Shown piece after piece: positions 50,145-59,004 of a stretch of DNA of 64,000 nucleotides. The stretch's first letter is position 1. Each line of letters opens with the position of its first letter. Origin of the DNA: Parvibaculum sedimenti. Its GTDB lineage: Bacteria; Pseudomonadota; Alphaproteobacteria; Parvibaculales; Parvibaculaceae. The notes under the pieces were generated by a model. It did no database searches. It was not told where the DNA came from and was given only the letters and a program-made list of their open reading frames with translations. Position numbers and translations under genes: made by a program. The DNA is taken from the NCBI RefSeq assembly GCF_009184905.1, contig NZ_WESC01000016.1, forward strand, positions 1-64,000. The letters run 5' to 3'.

Positions 50145-51866
50145 TCAGCCCGGCCGAGGCGCGCTTTTCATATTGCCGCTGGCGCCCTCTCCCAGCGCAT
50201 GCTCGATCATGCCGCGGGCGATTTCCCGCTCGCCCATGATGATGAGATTCGCGCCGTGCTGGCGGAGATAGTCGATCTCTGCGTCGGAATGGGCGCGGGC
50301 GATGATTTCGAGCGAGGGATTTGCCTTGCGGGCCTGCTCGACCGCCTGTCCCGTCTCGAAAGCATTGGGGATGGCAACGAAGAGCCAGCGCGCGGCGGGG
50401 AGATTCGCGGCATCAAGAATGGCCGAATTCGCGGCGTTTCCTTCCAGCACCGCGTAGCCCCGCTGGCGCAGCCTGCCCGCGACGCCCACCGTGTCCTCGA
50501 TGACAAGGATGGGGATGCCCGCCTGCTGCAGCCTTTTCCCGACCAGCCCGCCGACGCGGCCGAAGCCGATGATGACGGCATGGCCGCGAAGATCGGTCGG
50601 CGTCACCTCGGGGGCTCCTCCGACGTCGGGTCGGGCCTCGTCCGCAGCTTCGCGCGGCCAGACTTTTTCGAGAACCGGCTTCAACCGTTCGAGCGCCATG
50701 AAGAAGAGCGGGTTGAGCATGATCGAGAGGATCGCGCCAGCGAGGATCAGGTCGCGCCCACGTTCGGGCAGAAGGTGCAGCGTGACGCCGAGCGTGGCGA
50801 GGATGAAGGAGAATTCGCCGATCTGGGCGAGGCTCGCCGAAATAGTGAGTGCTGTCGAAACCGGATGGCCGAAGGCACGCATGATGAAGAAGGAGGCGAC
50901 CGACTTGCCGATGATGATGATGGCGAGCGTTGCGATGAGGGGTAGTGGATCCGTCAGCAGGATGCGCGGATCGACGAGCATGCCCACCGAGACGAAGAAG
51001 AGCACGGCGAAGGCGTCGCGCAGCGGCAACGTCTCCTCCGCGGCGCGTTGGCTCAACGGCGACTCGCTCAGGATCATGCCCGCGAAGAAGGCGCCGAGCG
51101 CGAAGGAGACGCCGAAGAGAAGCGCTGCGCCATAGGCGACGCCGAGCGCGATGGCGAGAACCGCGAGGCGAAAGAGTTCGCGCGAGCCGGTATGAGCAAT
51201 CTCGTGCAGAACCCAGGGGATGAAGCGGCGCCCGACGATCAGCATCAGGGCGACGAAGGCGGCGATCTTGCCAATCGTCAGTGCGACGGCCTTTGAAATT
51301 TCATAGAGGTCGAGTTCGTTGCCTGCGGTTCCCGCGGCCTGCAACAACCCGGCAAGGGCGGGCAGCAGCACCAGCGTCAGCACCATGGCGAGATCCTCGA
51401 CGATGAGCCATCCGACGGCGATGCGGCCGCGCTCTGTTTCGACGATGCGGCGATCCTGAAGCGCACGCAGCAGCACGACGGTGCTCGCGACGGAAAGCGC
51501 GAGCCCGAAGACGAGCCCCATGCCGATGGGCCAGCCGAGCGCCCATCCGAGCGCCATGCCGAGCAGCGTCGCCACGGCGATCTGCGTGAGCGCGCCGGGG
51601 ATCGCGATGGCTTTTACCGAGAGAAGGTCCTTGAGCGAGAAATGGAGGCCGACGCCAAACATCAGAAGGATGACACCTATTTCTGCGAGCTGCAGCGTCA
51701 GCGTCTGATCCGCAACGAAGCCGGGCGTGAAAGGGCCGACGACCACGCCTGCGAGCAGATAGCCGACCAGAGGCGACAGGCGGAAGCGATTGGCGATTGC
51801 GCCGAAGATGAAGGCGAGCACCAGACCGCCGACGATTGCGGCAATGAGCGGGGTTTGGTGTTCCAT
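50145..51866 (-). CDS. CPA2 family monovalent cation:H+ antiporter (YbaL/KefB-like)
   Basis: A 573-residue protein: an N-terminal Na+/H+-exchanger domain with about 12 helices (HQTPLIAAIVGGLVLAFIFGAIANRFRLSPLVGYLLAGVVVGPFTPGF; VLLRALQDRRIVETERGRIAVGWLIVEDLAMV) and a C-terminal TrkA-N/RCK domain starting HAVIIGFGRVGGLVGKRL near 432. The order matches E. coli YbaL and glutathione-gated KefB/C; the ion and ligand are unknown. ATG 51866 starts the family sequence; the longer frame adds unconserved residues. It lies 59 bp from dsbB. Confidence 0.9.
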   Translation of the reverse strand: MEHQTPLIAAIVGGLVLAFIFGAIANRFRLSPLVGYLLAGVVVGPFTPGFVADQTLTLQLAEIGVILLMFGVGLHFSLKDLLSVKAIAIPGALTQIAVATLLGMALGWALGWPIGMGLVFGLALSVASTVVLLRALQDRRIVETERGRIAVGWLIVEDLAMVLTLVLLPALAGLLQAAGTAGNELDLYEISKAVALTIGKIAAFVALMLIVGRRFIPWVLHEIAHTGSRELFRLAVLAIALGVAYGAALLFGVSFALGAFFAGMILSESPLSQRAAEETLPLRDAFAVLFFVSVGMLVDPRILLTDPLPLIATLAIIIIGKSVASFFIMRAFGHPVSTALTISASLAQIGEFSFILATLGVTLHLLPERGRDLILAGAILSIMLNPLFFMALERLKPVLEKVWPREAADEARPDVGGAPEVTPTDLRGHAVIIGFGRVGGLVGKRLQQAGIPILVIEDTVGVAGRLRQRGYAVLEGNAANSAILDAANLPAARWLFVAIPNAFETGQAVEQARKANPSLEIIARAHSDAEIDYLRQHGANLIIMGEREIARGMIEHALGEGASGNMKSAPRPG

Positions 51867-52047
51867 GCGCCTCCAGAGCGTGTCGGATGAGATGGAGCTT
51901 AAGAATACACATAAATTGACCAAAATGCGGCCAAGGGCCTCCCGAAAATCGAAACCTTCATATGCCTGTGTCCATTCCGCCATCCGCGATTGTTAAGAGC
52001 TGAGGCGGAGGCAGGTTCGGCCTTCGGTATGTGCGGGGGCGTTACTC

Positions 52048-52773
52048 TTGGATACTCAAAGCATTGCCGTGGGCGGCGTGGAGCTGGCTCGCGAAGGGGC
52101 GCGCTTTTTTGCGCTTCCGCTCATTGTTCAGGTGGCGGCTCCGGTTCTTCTTTTCGCTGCTGCTTCGACAATCGCCATTGATCCGGCGCTTGCCACGCTG
52201 ATGAAGGCCAATGTGACGGGCGTGCCGGCCGATATTATGCGCGCGCTCACGGACCTCGGCATCGGCACCGGCTGTGTCGTCGGTGCGCTGCTTCTCATCA
52301 TCTTCGCGACTATCGCTCGGCGCGCGCATTTCGCGCCCCGCTTCGAGGCGCTTTTCGCCAGGGCGCAGCGGTTGAGTTTTCTGTTCCTGCTGTCGCTGGC
52401 GGCCTCTGGCGCTATCGTCAATCTCATGAAGATTCTCGCGGGCCGTCATCGTCCGCGCGATCTCTTCGGCCGGTCCGAATATGGCTTCGAGCCTTTTCAG
52501 TTCCGCCATGCGCTGGACAGTTTTCCGTCAGGCCATTCGCAGACGATCTTCGTTGTGACGACGGTTCTGGCGCTGGCCCTGCCGAAGCGCTGGCGGAGCA
52601 TCAGCCTTGCCGGAGCCATGATCGCGGCGACGCGCGTTGTCATGACCAATCACTATCTGAGCGATGTGGTGGTGGGATCCTATATCGGCATTGCGGCGGT
52701 TTTGCTCATCGCGCCGTTCGTCCTGCGCCAGGGCGATGCACCGATGCTTCGTCGCCCGCTATCGCGTCTCTGA
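52048..52773 (+). CDS. PAP2-family membrane phosphatase
   Basis: A 241-residue protein with about six helices and all three lipid-phosphatase motifs: K-x6-RP in KILAGRHRPRDLF near 131-143, PSGHS near 164-168, and R-x5-H-x3-D in TRVVMTNHYLSDVVVGSYIG near 205-225. It dephosphorylates lipid phosphates (phosphatidic acid, undecaprenyl-PP or lipid A). The start is uncertain: the frame opens with TTG 52048, and GTG 52069 is possible; there is no ATG before the first helix. Confidence 0.85.
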   Translation: MDTQSIAVGGVELAREGARFFALPLIVQVAAPVLLFAAASTIAIDPALATLMKANVTGVPADIMRALTDLGIGTGCVVGALLLIIFATIARRAHFAPRFEALFARAQRLSFLFLLSLAASGAIVNLMKILAGRHRPRDLFGRSEYGFEPFQFRHALDSFPSGHSQTIFVVTTVLALALPKRWRSISLAGAMIAATRVVMTNHYLSDVVVGSYIGIAAVLLIAPFVLRQGDAPMLRRPLSRL

Positions 52774-52777
52774 GGCG

Positions 52778-53359
52778 TCAGATCACATAGCGCGCAATGA
52801 GGAAGCCCGCGACGATCAATCCGACGAAGAGAATTGCAACGAGGCCGAGATTCTCGTCGATGAATTCCTTCAGCGGGTTGCCATAGCGGTTGAGGATGCC
52901 GGCGACGATAAAGAAGCGCGCGCCGCGCGTGATGATCGACAGCACGACGAACCAGAAGAGATTGTAGCCAGCAAAGCCCGAGGCGATGGTGACGATCTTG
53001 TATGGGATCGGCGTCAGGCCCTTGATGAGGATGATCCAGGCGCCCCATTTCGCATAGAGCGCGCGGAATTCCTCCACCTTGTCGGTATAGCCGTAAAGGC
53101 TCATCAGCCAGTGCCCGATCGTATCGTAGAGAAGATAGCCGATCGCATAGCCGAGCAGCGCGCCGAGGACGGAAGAAACGGTGCAGACGGCAGCGTAGAA
53201 CCAGGCGCGGTCCGGCCGGGCGACTGTCAGCGGCACCAGCATGACGTCGGGGGGCACCGGGAAGAAGGAGCTTTCGGCGAAGGAGACGGCCGCAAGCGCC
53301 CAATGGGCGTTCTTGTGGGCGGAAAGCCGGATCGTCCAGTTGTAGAGCCCGCGCAGCAT
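52778..53359 (-). CDS. VTT-domain (DedA-like, YqaA) membrane protein
   Basis: A 193-residue inner-membrane protein of the YqaA branch of the DedA/VTT superfamily, whose members act as phospholipid scramblases or lipid-carrier flippases. Seen: MLRGLYNWTIRLSAHKNAHWALAAVSFAESSFFPVPPDVMLVPL (re-entrant loop with Glu and the Phe-Pro-x-Pro-Pro-Asp motif), LGYAIGYLLYDTIG, and KGLTPIPYKIVTIASGFA, the second re-entrant loop. ATG 53359 with AGGTG upstream is chosen over 53416. Convergent with the PAP2 gene (4 bp apart), another lipid-phosphate protein. Confidence 0.9.
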   Translation of the reverse strand: MLRGLYNWTIRLSAHKNAHWALAAVSFAESSFFPVPPDVMLVPLTVARPDRAWFYAAVCTVSSVLGALLGYAIGYLLYDTIGHWLMSLYGYTDKVEEFRALYAKWGAWIILIKGLTPIPYKIVTIASGFAGYNLFWFVVLSIITRGARFFIVAGILNRYGNPLKEFIDENLGLVAILFVGLIVAGFLIARYVI

Positions 53360-53463
53360 CTGAAGCACCTTTTGTGGAGGCTTTGCATGTAGCAGGCTTG
53401 GCCGCGCGGTGTCCATCGCGCCGGTTCGCGCGGTCTTTCTCACGCGGGGGCGATACATTTTGT

Positions 53464-53491
53464 TTGATCGCGCGCGCCCGCCGACTATCAT
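53464..53491 (+). promoter_or_regulatory. candidate tRNA-Leu promoter
   Basis: TTGATC (53464-53469), 16-bp spacer, TATCAT (53486-53491). Predicted start about 53498, eleven bases before the tRNA. Confidence 0.5.
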
Positions 53492-53508
53492 GCGCCCGCG
53501 CTTCGGGA

Positions 53509-53594
53509 GCCCCTGTGGTGGAATGGTAGACGCGGCAGACTCAAAATCTGTTGCCTTCACGGGCGTGCTGGTTCGAGTCCGGCCAGGGGCACCA
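53509..53594 (+). tRNA. tRNA-Leu (CAA)
   Basis: Acceptor stem GCCCCTG (53509-53515) pairs with CAGGGGC before the discriminator A and an encoded CCA (53592-53594). The anticodon stem-loop AGACT-CAA-AATCT gives anticodon CAA. The long variable arm (TTGCCTTCACGGGCG) and the T loop GTTCGAGTC fit a class II leucine tRNA of 86 nt. It reads UUG codons. No integrase or attachment-site remnant follows the 3' end. Confidence 0.95.
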
Positions 53595-53726
53595 AACACT
53601 CGATGACTTGAGCACGCTCGTCATCCCGCTCCCCGTCCATTCGGTTCATTCTCCTGGCCTCGTCGACCGCCGGATCGCGGCACATGACTTTTTTGTAAGT
53701 TTCTGTTGCGCTTTGGCTCGCGTGTT

Positions 53727-53745
53727 GATACTAAGAGTCATTCGC
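53727..53745. promoter_or_regulatory. Fur-box-like site before hemP
   Basis: The 19-mer at 53727-53745 matches the classic Fur box at 13 of 19 positions and reads GATACTAAGAGTCATTCGC. It is 18 bp before the hemP ATG, in the promoter of an iron/heme uptake operon. Alphaproteobacteria may use Fur, Irr or RirA here. Confidence 0.5.
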
Positions 53746-53762
53746 ATCTAAAGGCAACGGAA

Positions 53763-53936
53763 ATGAAGAATGAGGCTCCACCGGACCCGGGCGTAGCCGC
53801 CGGAGCAAGGCCGGCAGAGCGGTCGGTCGCCAGTCATCTGCTTTTCGGGGGGCGTCGCGAGGTCATCATCGACCACGGCGGCGAGCGCTATCGGCTCCGC
53901 ATAACAGGCAGCAACAAGCTCATTCTCATCAAATAG
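53763..53936 (+). CDS. hemP: hemin uptake protein HemP
   Basis: A 57-residue protein; the conserved HemP core is the C-terminal half: SHLLFGGRREVIIDHGGERYRLRITGSNKLILIK. In rhizobia and Burkholderia HemP activates transcription of the heme receptor gene (as HmuP), probably with Irr or Fur; that role is from homologues. AAGG precedes the ATG. First gene of the heme operon; 97 bp with hairpins and a direct repeat separate it from the receptor. Confidence 0.9.
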   Translation: MKNEAPPDPGVAAGARPAERSVASHLLFGGRREVIIDHGGERYRLRITGSNKLILIK

Positions 53937-53940
53937 CCCT

Positions 53941-53999
53941 CGCGACATTCGCGGCAACCAAGCCAGCCAGTTCGCTCCTGCGGGAGTGCAGCCAGCCAG
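53941..53999 (+). repeat. hairpins and 10-bp direct repeat between hemP and the receptor gene
   Basis: A small stem CGCG-ACATT-CGCG (53941-53953) is followed by AGCCAGCCAG at 53961-53970 and again at 53990-53999, flanking a second stem (CGCTCC/GGAGTG, 53973-53988). No T-run follows. This could be mRNA processing, attenuation or a binding site for HemP or another activator. Confidence 0.45.
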
Positions 54000-54032
54000 G
54001 ATTGCTTTTCAAAACGCATCTTGGAACTGAAC

Positions 54033-56267
54033 ATGGCACGGTACAGGCTTACTGCATTTCTATTGTTGACGACGTCGCTCGTCGCATTTTCCACGGCGCA
54101 GGCTGAGGACGCGGCGACAAAACCCGCTGGGACGGCAATCGAGTCGACAGCTCCGGCAAAAGCCGAAAAGACGCGGAACGCGACACAGCTTGACGCAGTG
54201 ACGACCACGGCAACGCGCAACGCGGAAGCGCTGGGCGACGTTCCGGCGACCGTGTCCGTCATCGACGCGGAAGACCTCGAGCGCATGAATGCGCGCAACC
54301 CGCGCGACGCGATCCGTTATGAGCCCGGCGTCTCCGTCGGCAACCAGCCTTTGCGGACGGGCTCGTCCAGCTACACGATCCGCGGCATCGGCGACAATCG
54401 CGTGCTTCTGCTGATCGACGGCCTCGACGTGCCGGACATGCCGGAGTCGAACTCGGCCTCGGGCGGGTACACGCGCGATTTCGTCGATCTCGACAATCTG
54501 AAGCGGATCGAAATCGTCCGTGGTCCGGCATCGGCGCTCTACGGCAGCGACGCGCTGGGCGGCGTCGTCTCTTATGTGACCAAGGACCCCTCTGACTATC
54601 TCGATCTCGTCGGCAAGGATTGGTTCGCGAGCCTCAAGGGCGCCTATAGCAGCGCCGACGACAGCTTTGCCGAGACGGCGACGGGCGCCATGCGGGCGGG
54701 CGATTTCGAAGTGCTTGGCCTTTACACGCGGCGCGACGGCCACGAGGTGGAACCGAATGGATCGGTCGCCGGCGGCGCTCTCTACAATCCGCAGGACTAT
54801 TCGTCGGACAACTTCCTCGGCAAGCTGGTCTTCACGCCCACGACCGTCGACACGCTCAAGCTGACAGGCGAGTTCACGAAGAAGAATCAGTTCACGAATG
54901 TCCGGACGGATCTTTCCGGCACCGTCCTGTCGTCCACCTCCGACGACGATACGAAGCGCAATCGCGTCAGCCTCGATTACATCCACGACGCGCCGCTCGG
55001 CTTTATCGACCGTAGCGAGTTCAAGATCTTCTATACGAAGGTCGATCGCACCGAACATCAGGAGCAGCTTCGCAGCAGCGGCGCGACCTTCCGCGTGACC
55101 GATCTCGGCTTCACACAGGAAATCTTCGGCGCCGAGACCCAGTTCAATTCGGCGGCGAAAATATTCGGCCTCGCGAATGAGTTCACGTACGGCCTCAATG
55201 TCGAGCATTCGGATACGGAGCGCCCGCGTTATCGCACCGACACGAACACGACCACGGGCGTTTCGACCTCGAACATCTGCACCGGCCCCGGCATGTGTGA
55301 GTTGTTTCCCAACAAGACCTTCCCGGACAACAGCCTGCTGAAGTTCGGCTCCTATGTTCAGGACAAGATCACCTTCGGCAATTTCGCCGTCCTGCCCGGC
55401 GTGCGTCTCGACTACTACCGGATGACGCCACATCCGGATCAGCTCTTCGAGAACTCGAACGCGCTCGATGTCGAGAAGTTCTCGAAGTGGCATGCCTCGC
55501 CCAAGCTCGGCCTGACCTATGCGTTCAGCGACGAATATACGGGCTTCGCGCAATATGCCCATGGTTTCCGCATTCCGCCCTATGACAGCGCGAACCAGAC
55601 CTTCATCAACTATTCCTACTTCTACGGCGTCGTTCCCAATCCGGACCTGAAGCCCGAGCAGAGCGACGGCGTCGAGCTTGGTCTGCGCGGCAAATATGCG
55701 AGCGGTTCGAGCTTCATCACCTCGGTCTTCTACAACAAGTATGAAGACTTCATCGAGACGGTGACGCTTCCCGCGGGAACGCTGCCCGGCGGTCTGACGG
55801 CCTTCCAGTATCAGAACCTGTCCAACGTCGTGATCTATGGTGCGGAAGCGCGAGGCGACTATCGCTTCCTGCCGGAATGGGCGCTGCTCGGCAGCATCGC
55901 CTATGCCTATGGCGAGGATGAAGACACACATCAGGCCATCGACAGTGTCGACCCGGTGAAGCTTGTCGCCGGGTTGAAATATCAGAGAGAGAACTGGGGC
56001 GCGGAATTCACGGCCACCCATGCCTGGCGGCATACCCGCGTAAGCGATGCGAACTATTTCCGCGCGCCGAGCTACACCGTGCTCGACCTCACCGCCTATG
56101 TCGAAGTCATGCCGACTTTCACTATCAATGCGGGCGTCTTCAACCTTACGGACGAGAAATACTTCGTGTCCCAGGATGTGAAGGGCGTCACGGAATCGAG
56201 CACCGTCATCGATCGTTATGCGCAGGTTGGCCGGAATTTCGGCGTCAACGCGACGATCCGGTTCTAG
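54033..56267 (+). CDS. TonB-dependent hemoglobin/heme receptor
   Basis: A 744-residue outer-membrane receptor. It has a signal peptide (cleavage AQA|ED near 25), a TonB box-like segment (TQLDAVTTTATR near 55-66), the plug domain (ATVSVIDAEDLERMNARNPRDAIRYEPGVSV..YTIRGIGDNRVLLLIDGLDVPD) and a 22-strand barrel ending VGRNFGVNATIRF. The plug and VRGPASALYGSDALGGVVSY match the hemoglobin/transferrin/lactoferrin receptor family; the downstream hmuSTUV genes point to heme. ATG 54033 is preferred to TTG 54021. Confidence 0.92.
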   Translation: MARYRLTAFLLLTTSLVAFSTAQAEDAATKPAGTAIESTAPAKAEKTRNATQLDAVTTTATRNAEALGDVPATVSVIDAEDLERMNARNPRDAIRYEPGVSVGNQPLRTGSSSYTIRGIGDNRVLLLIDGLDVPDMPESNSASGGYTRDFVDLDNLKRIEIVRGPASALYGSDALGGVVSYVTKDPSDYLDLVGKDWFASLKGAYSSADDSFAETATGAMRAGDFEVLGLYTRRDGHEVEPNGSVAGGALYNPQDYSSDNFLGKLVFTPTTVDTLKLTGEFTKKNQFTNVRTDLSGTVLSSTSDDDTKRNRVSLDYIHDAPLGFIDRSEFKIFYTKVDRTEHQEQLRSSGATFRVTDLGFTQEIFGAETQFNSAAKIFGLANEFTYGLNVEHSDTERPRYRTDTNTTTGVSTSNICTGPGMCELFPNKTFPDNSLLKFGSYVQDKITFGNFAVLPGVRLDYYRMTPHPDQLFENSNALDVEKFSKWHASPKLGLTYAFSDEYTGFAQYAHGFRIPPYDSANQTFINYSYFYGVVPNPDLKPEQSDGVELGLRGKYASGSSFITSVFYNKYEDFIETVTLPAGTLPGGLTAFQYQNLSNVVIYGAEARGDYRFLPEWALLGSIAYAYGEDEDTHQAIDSVDPVKLVAGLKYQRENWGAEFTATHAWRHTRVSDANYFRAPSYTVLDLTAYVEVMPTFTINAGVFNLTDEKYFVSQDVKGVTESSTVIDRYAQVGRNFGVNATIRF

Positions 56268-56277
56268 GGAGCAGGCC

Positions 56278-57042
56278 GTGGCCTTCGTGGCAATTGGCAG
56301 TGCTGGCTTTCATGAGGCGGGGGGCCGTTCCTCTCCCCGCCTCATGAGGCTGCGTGGCCCGATGCTGCGATTGGTCGCTGCCTTTGCACTGCATGCAGGA
56401 GCGGTTGCTGCCGCGATCTCCACCTCTTCCACGTCGCGCCTGTTGGATGAGAGGAAGGCTGCCGATACCGCGAGAGTGATAGACGTCGTCTTCATCACCA
56501 TGCCGCGTGAAGCCGCGCGGCCGGAGATGCCCGTCACTACACCGGTCGGGAAGCCTGTCGAAAAGAAGGTGGCGCCCAAGCCGGTGAAGGCCGCGAAGGC
56601 TCTTGCCAGGTCAGCGGAGAAGATCGCGCCCGTGGCCAAGGCGGAGCCTGCGGAGTTGCAACCGGCAACGGGCGAGAGTCCATCGCATGCGGCAAGCGTT
56701 GTGCAGGCAAGCAGCGCAGCGAGCGCGGATGTTCAGACCGCCAATGGCGGCGCGACGACCAATCTCGTTATCACCAGTCCGCGCTTCCGAAGCCCACCGC
56801 GACCGGCCGCCTATCCGAAGCGTGCGCGCGAGCTGGGACAGGAGGGCGAGGCGCTGGTTCATGCGCGTCTCGATCCGGATGGCGATCCCGAAGAGGTCCT
56901 GATCTGGAAAAGCTCCGGCTTTGCGCTTCTCGACAATGCGGCGCTGGCGGCGGTGCGCCGCTGGCAGTTCGAGCCTGCACGGAGGAACGGACACGCGACG
57001 GTCGCATGGGTCGAGATTCCAGTCCGCTTTCAACTCAACTGA
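56278..57042 (+). CDS. TonB family energy transducer
   Basis: A protein of about 254 residues with one N-terminal transmembrane helix (MLRLVAAFALHAGAVAAAI), a Lys/Pro/Ala-rich periplasmic linker (PVGKPVEKKVAPKPVKAAKALARS), and a C-terminal TonB domain (PRPAAYPKRARELGQEGEALVHARLDPDGD..AALAAVRRWQFEPARRNG). It powers the adjacent receptor. No exbB or exbD is present in the operon, so it must share them from elsewhere. GTG 56278, ten bases after the receptor stop and behind GGGAG, is chosen; ATG 56344 would give a more usual short N terminus. Confidence 0.85.
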   Translation: MAFVAIGSAGFHEAGGRSSPRLMRLRGPMLRLVAAFALHAGAVAAAISTSSTSRLLDERKAADTARVIDVVFITMPREAARPEMPVTTPVGKPVEKKVAPKPVKAAKALARSAEKIAPVAKAEPAELQPATGESPSHAASVVQASSAASADVQTANGGATTNLVITSPRFRSPPRPAAYPKRARELGQEGEALVHARLDPDGDPEEVLIWKSSGFALLDNAALAAVRRWQFEPARRNGHATVAWVEIPVRFQLN

Positions 57043-57064
57043 TTTCACTTAAGGAGATGATGAC

Positions 57065-58117
57065 ATGACAATGCAGTTCAACGAGCTCAAGACGCGCCGT
57101 GACACCATTCTCGCGCAGGAGCCGCGCCTCCGCGCCCGCGATCTCGCCGCGAAGCTCGGCATCAGCGAGGCCGAGCTCATGGCGCTGGGCCGCGAGGACG
57201 CCGAGGCGACGCGGCTGAAGCCGGAATGGTTTTCCATCATCGCCGATGTTCCGACGCTCGGCTACGTCATGGCGTTGACGCGCAACGAGTCTTGTGTGCA
57301 TGAGCGCAAGGGCGTCTATGGCAAGGTTGGCGGCAACGCGCATGTCGCCTTGATCGTCGGCGATGATATCGACCTGCGCATTTTCCTCAGCCAGTGGCGC
57401 TTCGGCTTCGGTGTCATCGAGACGACAGAACAGGGTCTGCGCCGCAGCCTTCAGTTCTTCGATGCGGCGGGCGACGCCATTCACAAGATCTATCTCACCG
57501 ATCAATCCGATATTGCCGCCTTCGACCGTCTGGTCACGAAGTGGGCGAGCGACGAACCGCGCGCTTCGCTCGCTATTGAAGCACTCCCGGCGCGTGAAGC
57601 CATGTTGTCCGACAGCGAGATCGATGTGCCGGGCCTTCATGCTGCCTGGGATGCACTGAAGGACACGCATGAGTTCCATGGGCTGCTGAACAAGTTCAAG
57701 GTCCAGCGCGTTCAGGGCCTGCGCCTTGCGGGCATCCGCCGGGCTATGCCCGTCGATGCGACGACACTGCGCGGCGTTCTGTCGAATGCGGCCGCGCGGG
57801 AAACGCCGATCATGGTCTTCGTCGGCAATCCGGGCATGATCCAGATCCACACAGGTCCCGTCGTGAACCTCAAGCCCATGGGTCCCTGGTTCAACGTGCT
57901 TGACGAGAAGTTCAACCTGCATCTGCGCGAAGATCACATCGCCAGCGCATGGATCGTCTGGAAGCCGACCGAGGATGGCGTCGTGACTTCGCTCGAACTC
58001 TTCGATGCTCAGGGCGACGCGATTGCCACGCTTTTCGGCAAGCGCAAGCCGGGCCAACCGGAAGACGAGGCCTGGCGCGCCATCGTCGCAGATGCGATTG
58101 AGAAGGTCGCCGCCTGA
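57065..58117 (+). CDS. hmuS: hemin-degrading factor (HmuS/ChuS family)
   Basis: A 350-residue cytoplasmic protein made of two homologous heme-binding halves: residues about 1-175 (FNELKTRRDTILAQEPRLRARDLAAKLGISEAELMAL; GYVMALTRNESCVHERKGVYGKV) and about 180-340 (LRGVLSNAAARETPIMVFVGNPGMIQIHTGPV). Homologues bind heme and free its iron, or traffic it. GGAGATG precedes the ATG; the stop overlaps the hmuT start (TGATG). Confidence 0.92.
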   Translation: MTMQFNELKTRRDTILAQEPRLRARDLAAKLGISEAELMALGREDAEATRLKPEWFSIIADVPTLGYVMALTRNESCVHERKGVYGKVGGNAHVALIVGDDIDLRIFLSQWRFGFGVIETTEQGLRRSLQFFDAAGDAIHKIYLTDQSDIAAFDRLVTKWASDEPRASLAIEALPAREAMLSDSEIDVPGLHAAWDALKDTHEFHGLLNKFKVQRVQGLRLAGIRRAMPVDATTLRGVLSNAAARETPIMVFVGNPGMIQIHTGPVVNLKPMGPWFNVLDEKFNLHLREDHIASAWIVWKPTEDGVVTSLELFDAQGDAIATLFGKRKPGQPEDEAWRAIVADAIEKVAA

Positions 58118-59004
58118 TGAAAAACGTCGTTGCCGTTGTGTTGCTGAGTTTCTTCGCCGCCGGGGCCGCTCATGCGGAGGCGCCGAAGCGCATTCTCTCC
58201 GTGGGCGTTGCGGCGACGGAGACGGTTTTCGCTCTCGGCGCGGGCGACGAACTGGTCGGCATCGACCAGTCGAGCGTCTTCCCGCGCGAAAGGACGAAGG
58301 CGCTACCGAATGTGGGCTATGTGCGGACTCTCGCTGCAGAGGGTCTGCTCTCGCTCAAGGCCGATGTCATGATCGCAGGGCCGGAGGCAGGCCCGCCTGC
58401 CGCGCTCGATCAGGCGGAAGCGGCGGGGCTCCGTATCGTCCGCCTCCATGAGGGCTATACGCCCGAAGAGGCCGTGGCGCGCATTCGCGAGATCGGCAAG
58501 GCGCTCGGCCGTGAGGCGGAAGCCGAGAAGGTGGCCGACACTGTCGCGAGCGATCTCGCGGTGGTGAAGAACGAGGTGGCTGCAGCAAAGACGCATCCTC
58601 GCGTGCTCTTTGTGCTGCAGGCGGGGCGCGGCGCGCCCATGGCGGCGGGTGCAGGAACTGCGGCAGATGCCATGATCCGGCTTGCAGGTGGCGTCAACAC
58701 GGTTGGGCAGATCAAGGGCTACAAGCCACTCTCGCCCGAGGCGGCGATTGCCGCCGCGCCGGAAATCATTGTGATGATGAAGGACACGGTGGATGCGCTG
58801 GGTGGCGAGGGCGCCGTCTATGCGATGCCCGGGATCTCCCGGACGCCCGCTGCGAAGAACAAGCGGCTCATCGTCATCGACGGCACCTATAGTCTGAGCT
58901 TCGGGCCACGTCTCGCCCATGCACTGCGCGATCTCGCCGTGGAGTTTCACCCGGAGGCAAAATTTCCGCCTCTGCCGGTGCGCGAATGGACGAAACAACA
59001 ATGA
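58117..59004 (+). CDS. hmuT: heme ABC transporter substrate-binding protein
   Basis: Periplasmic heme-binding protein of 295 residues: signal peptide (cleavage AHA|EA near 22), then the class III binding-protein start KRILSVGVAATETVFALGAGDELVGIDQSSVFP, a long linking helix (EEAVARIREIGKALGREAEAEKVADTV) and the second lobe VLFVLQAGRGAPMAAGAGTAADAMI. Layout matches HmuT/HutB. One-base overlap with hmuS and a 4-base overlap with hmuU show tight translational coupling. Confidence 0.93.
   Translation: MKNVVAVVLLSFFAAGAAHAEAPKRILSVGVAATETVFALGAGDELVGIDQSSVFPRERTKALPNVGYVRTLAAEGLLSLKADVMIAGPEAGPPAALDQAEAAGLRIVRLHEGYTPEEAVARIREIGKALGREAEAEKVADTVASDLAVVKNEVAAAKTHPRVLFVLQAGRGAPMAAGAGTAADAMIRLAGGVNTVGQIKGYKPLSPEAAIAAAPEIIVMMKDTVDALGGEGAVYAMPGISRTPAAKNKRLIVIDGTYSLSFGPRLAHALRDLAVEFHPEAKFPPLPVREWTKQQ

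Noticed and set aside
53509-53700. Integration site at tRNA-Leu
   Set aside because: No integrase gene and no repeated tRNA 3' end downstream in the window; the next genes are a standard heme operon.
54060-56033. 657-residue open frame antisense to the heme receptor
   Set aside because: Low hydrophobicity, Arg/Val/Asp-rich complement pattern; the plus-strand TonB receptor is unambiguous.
56378-56402. Third copy of the TTTGCACTGCA motif
   Set aside because: It falls inside the coding region of the TonB transmembrane helix and lacks the GCAGCAAA end.
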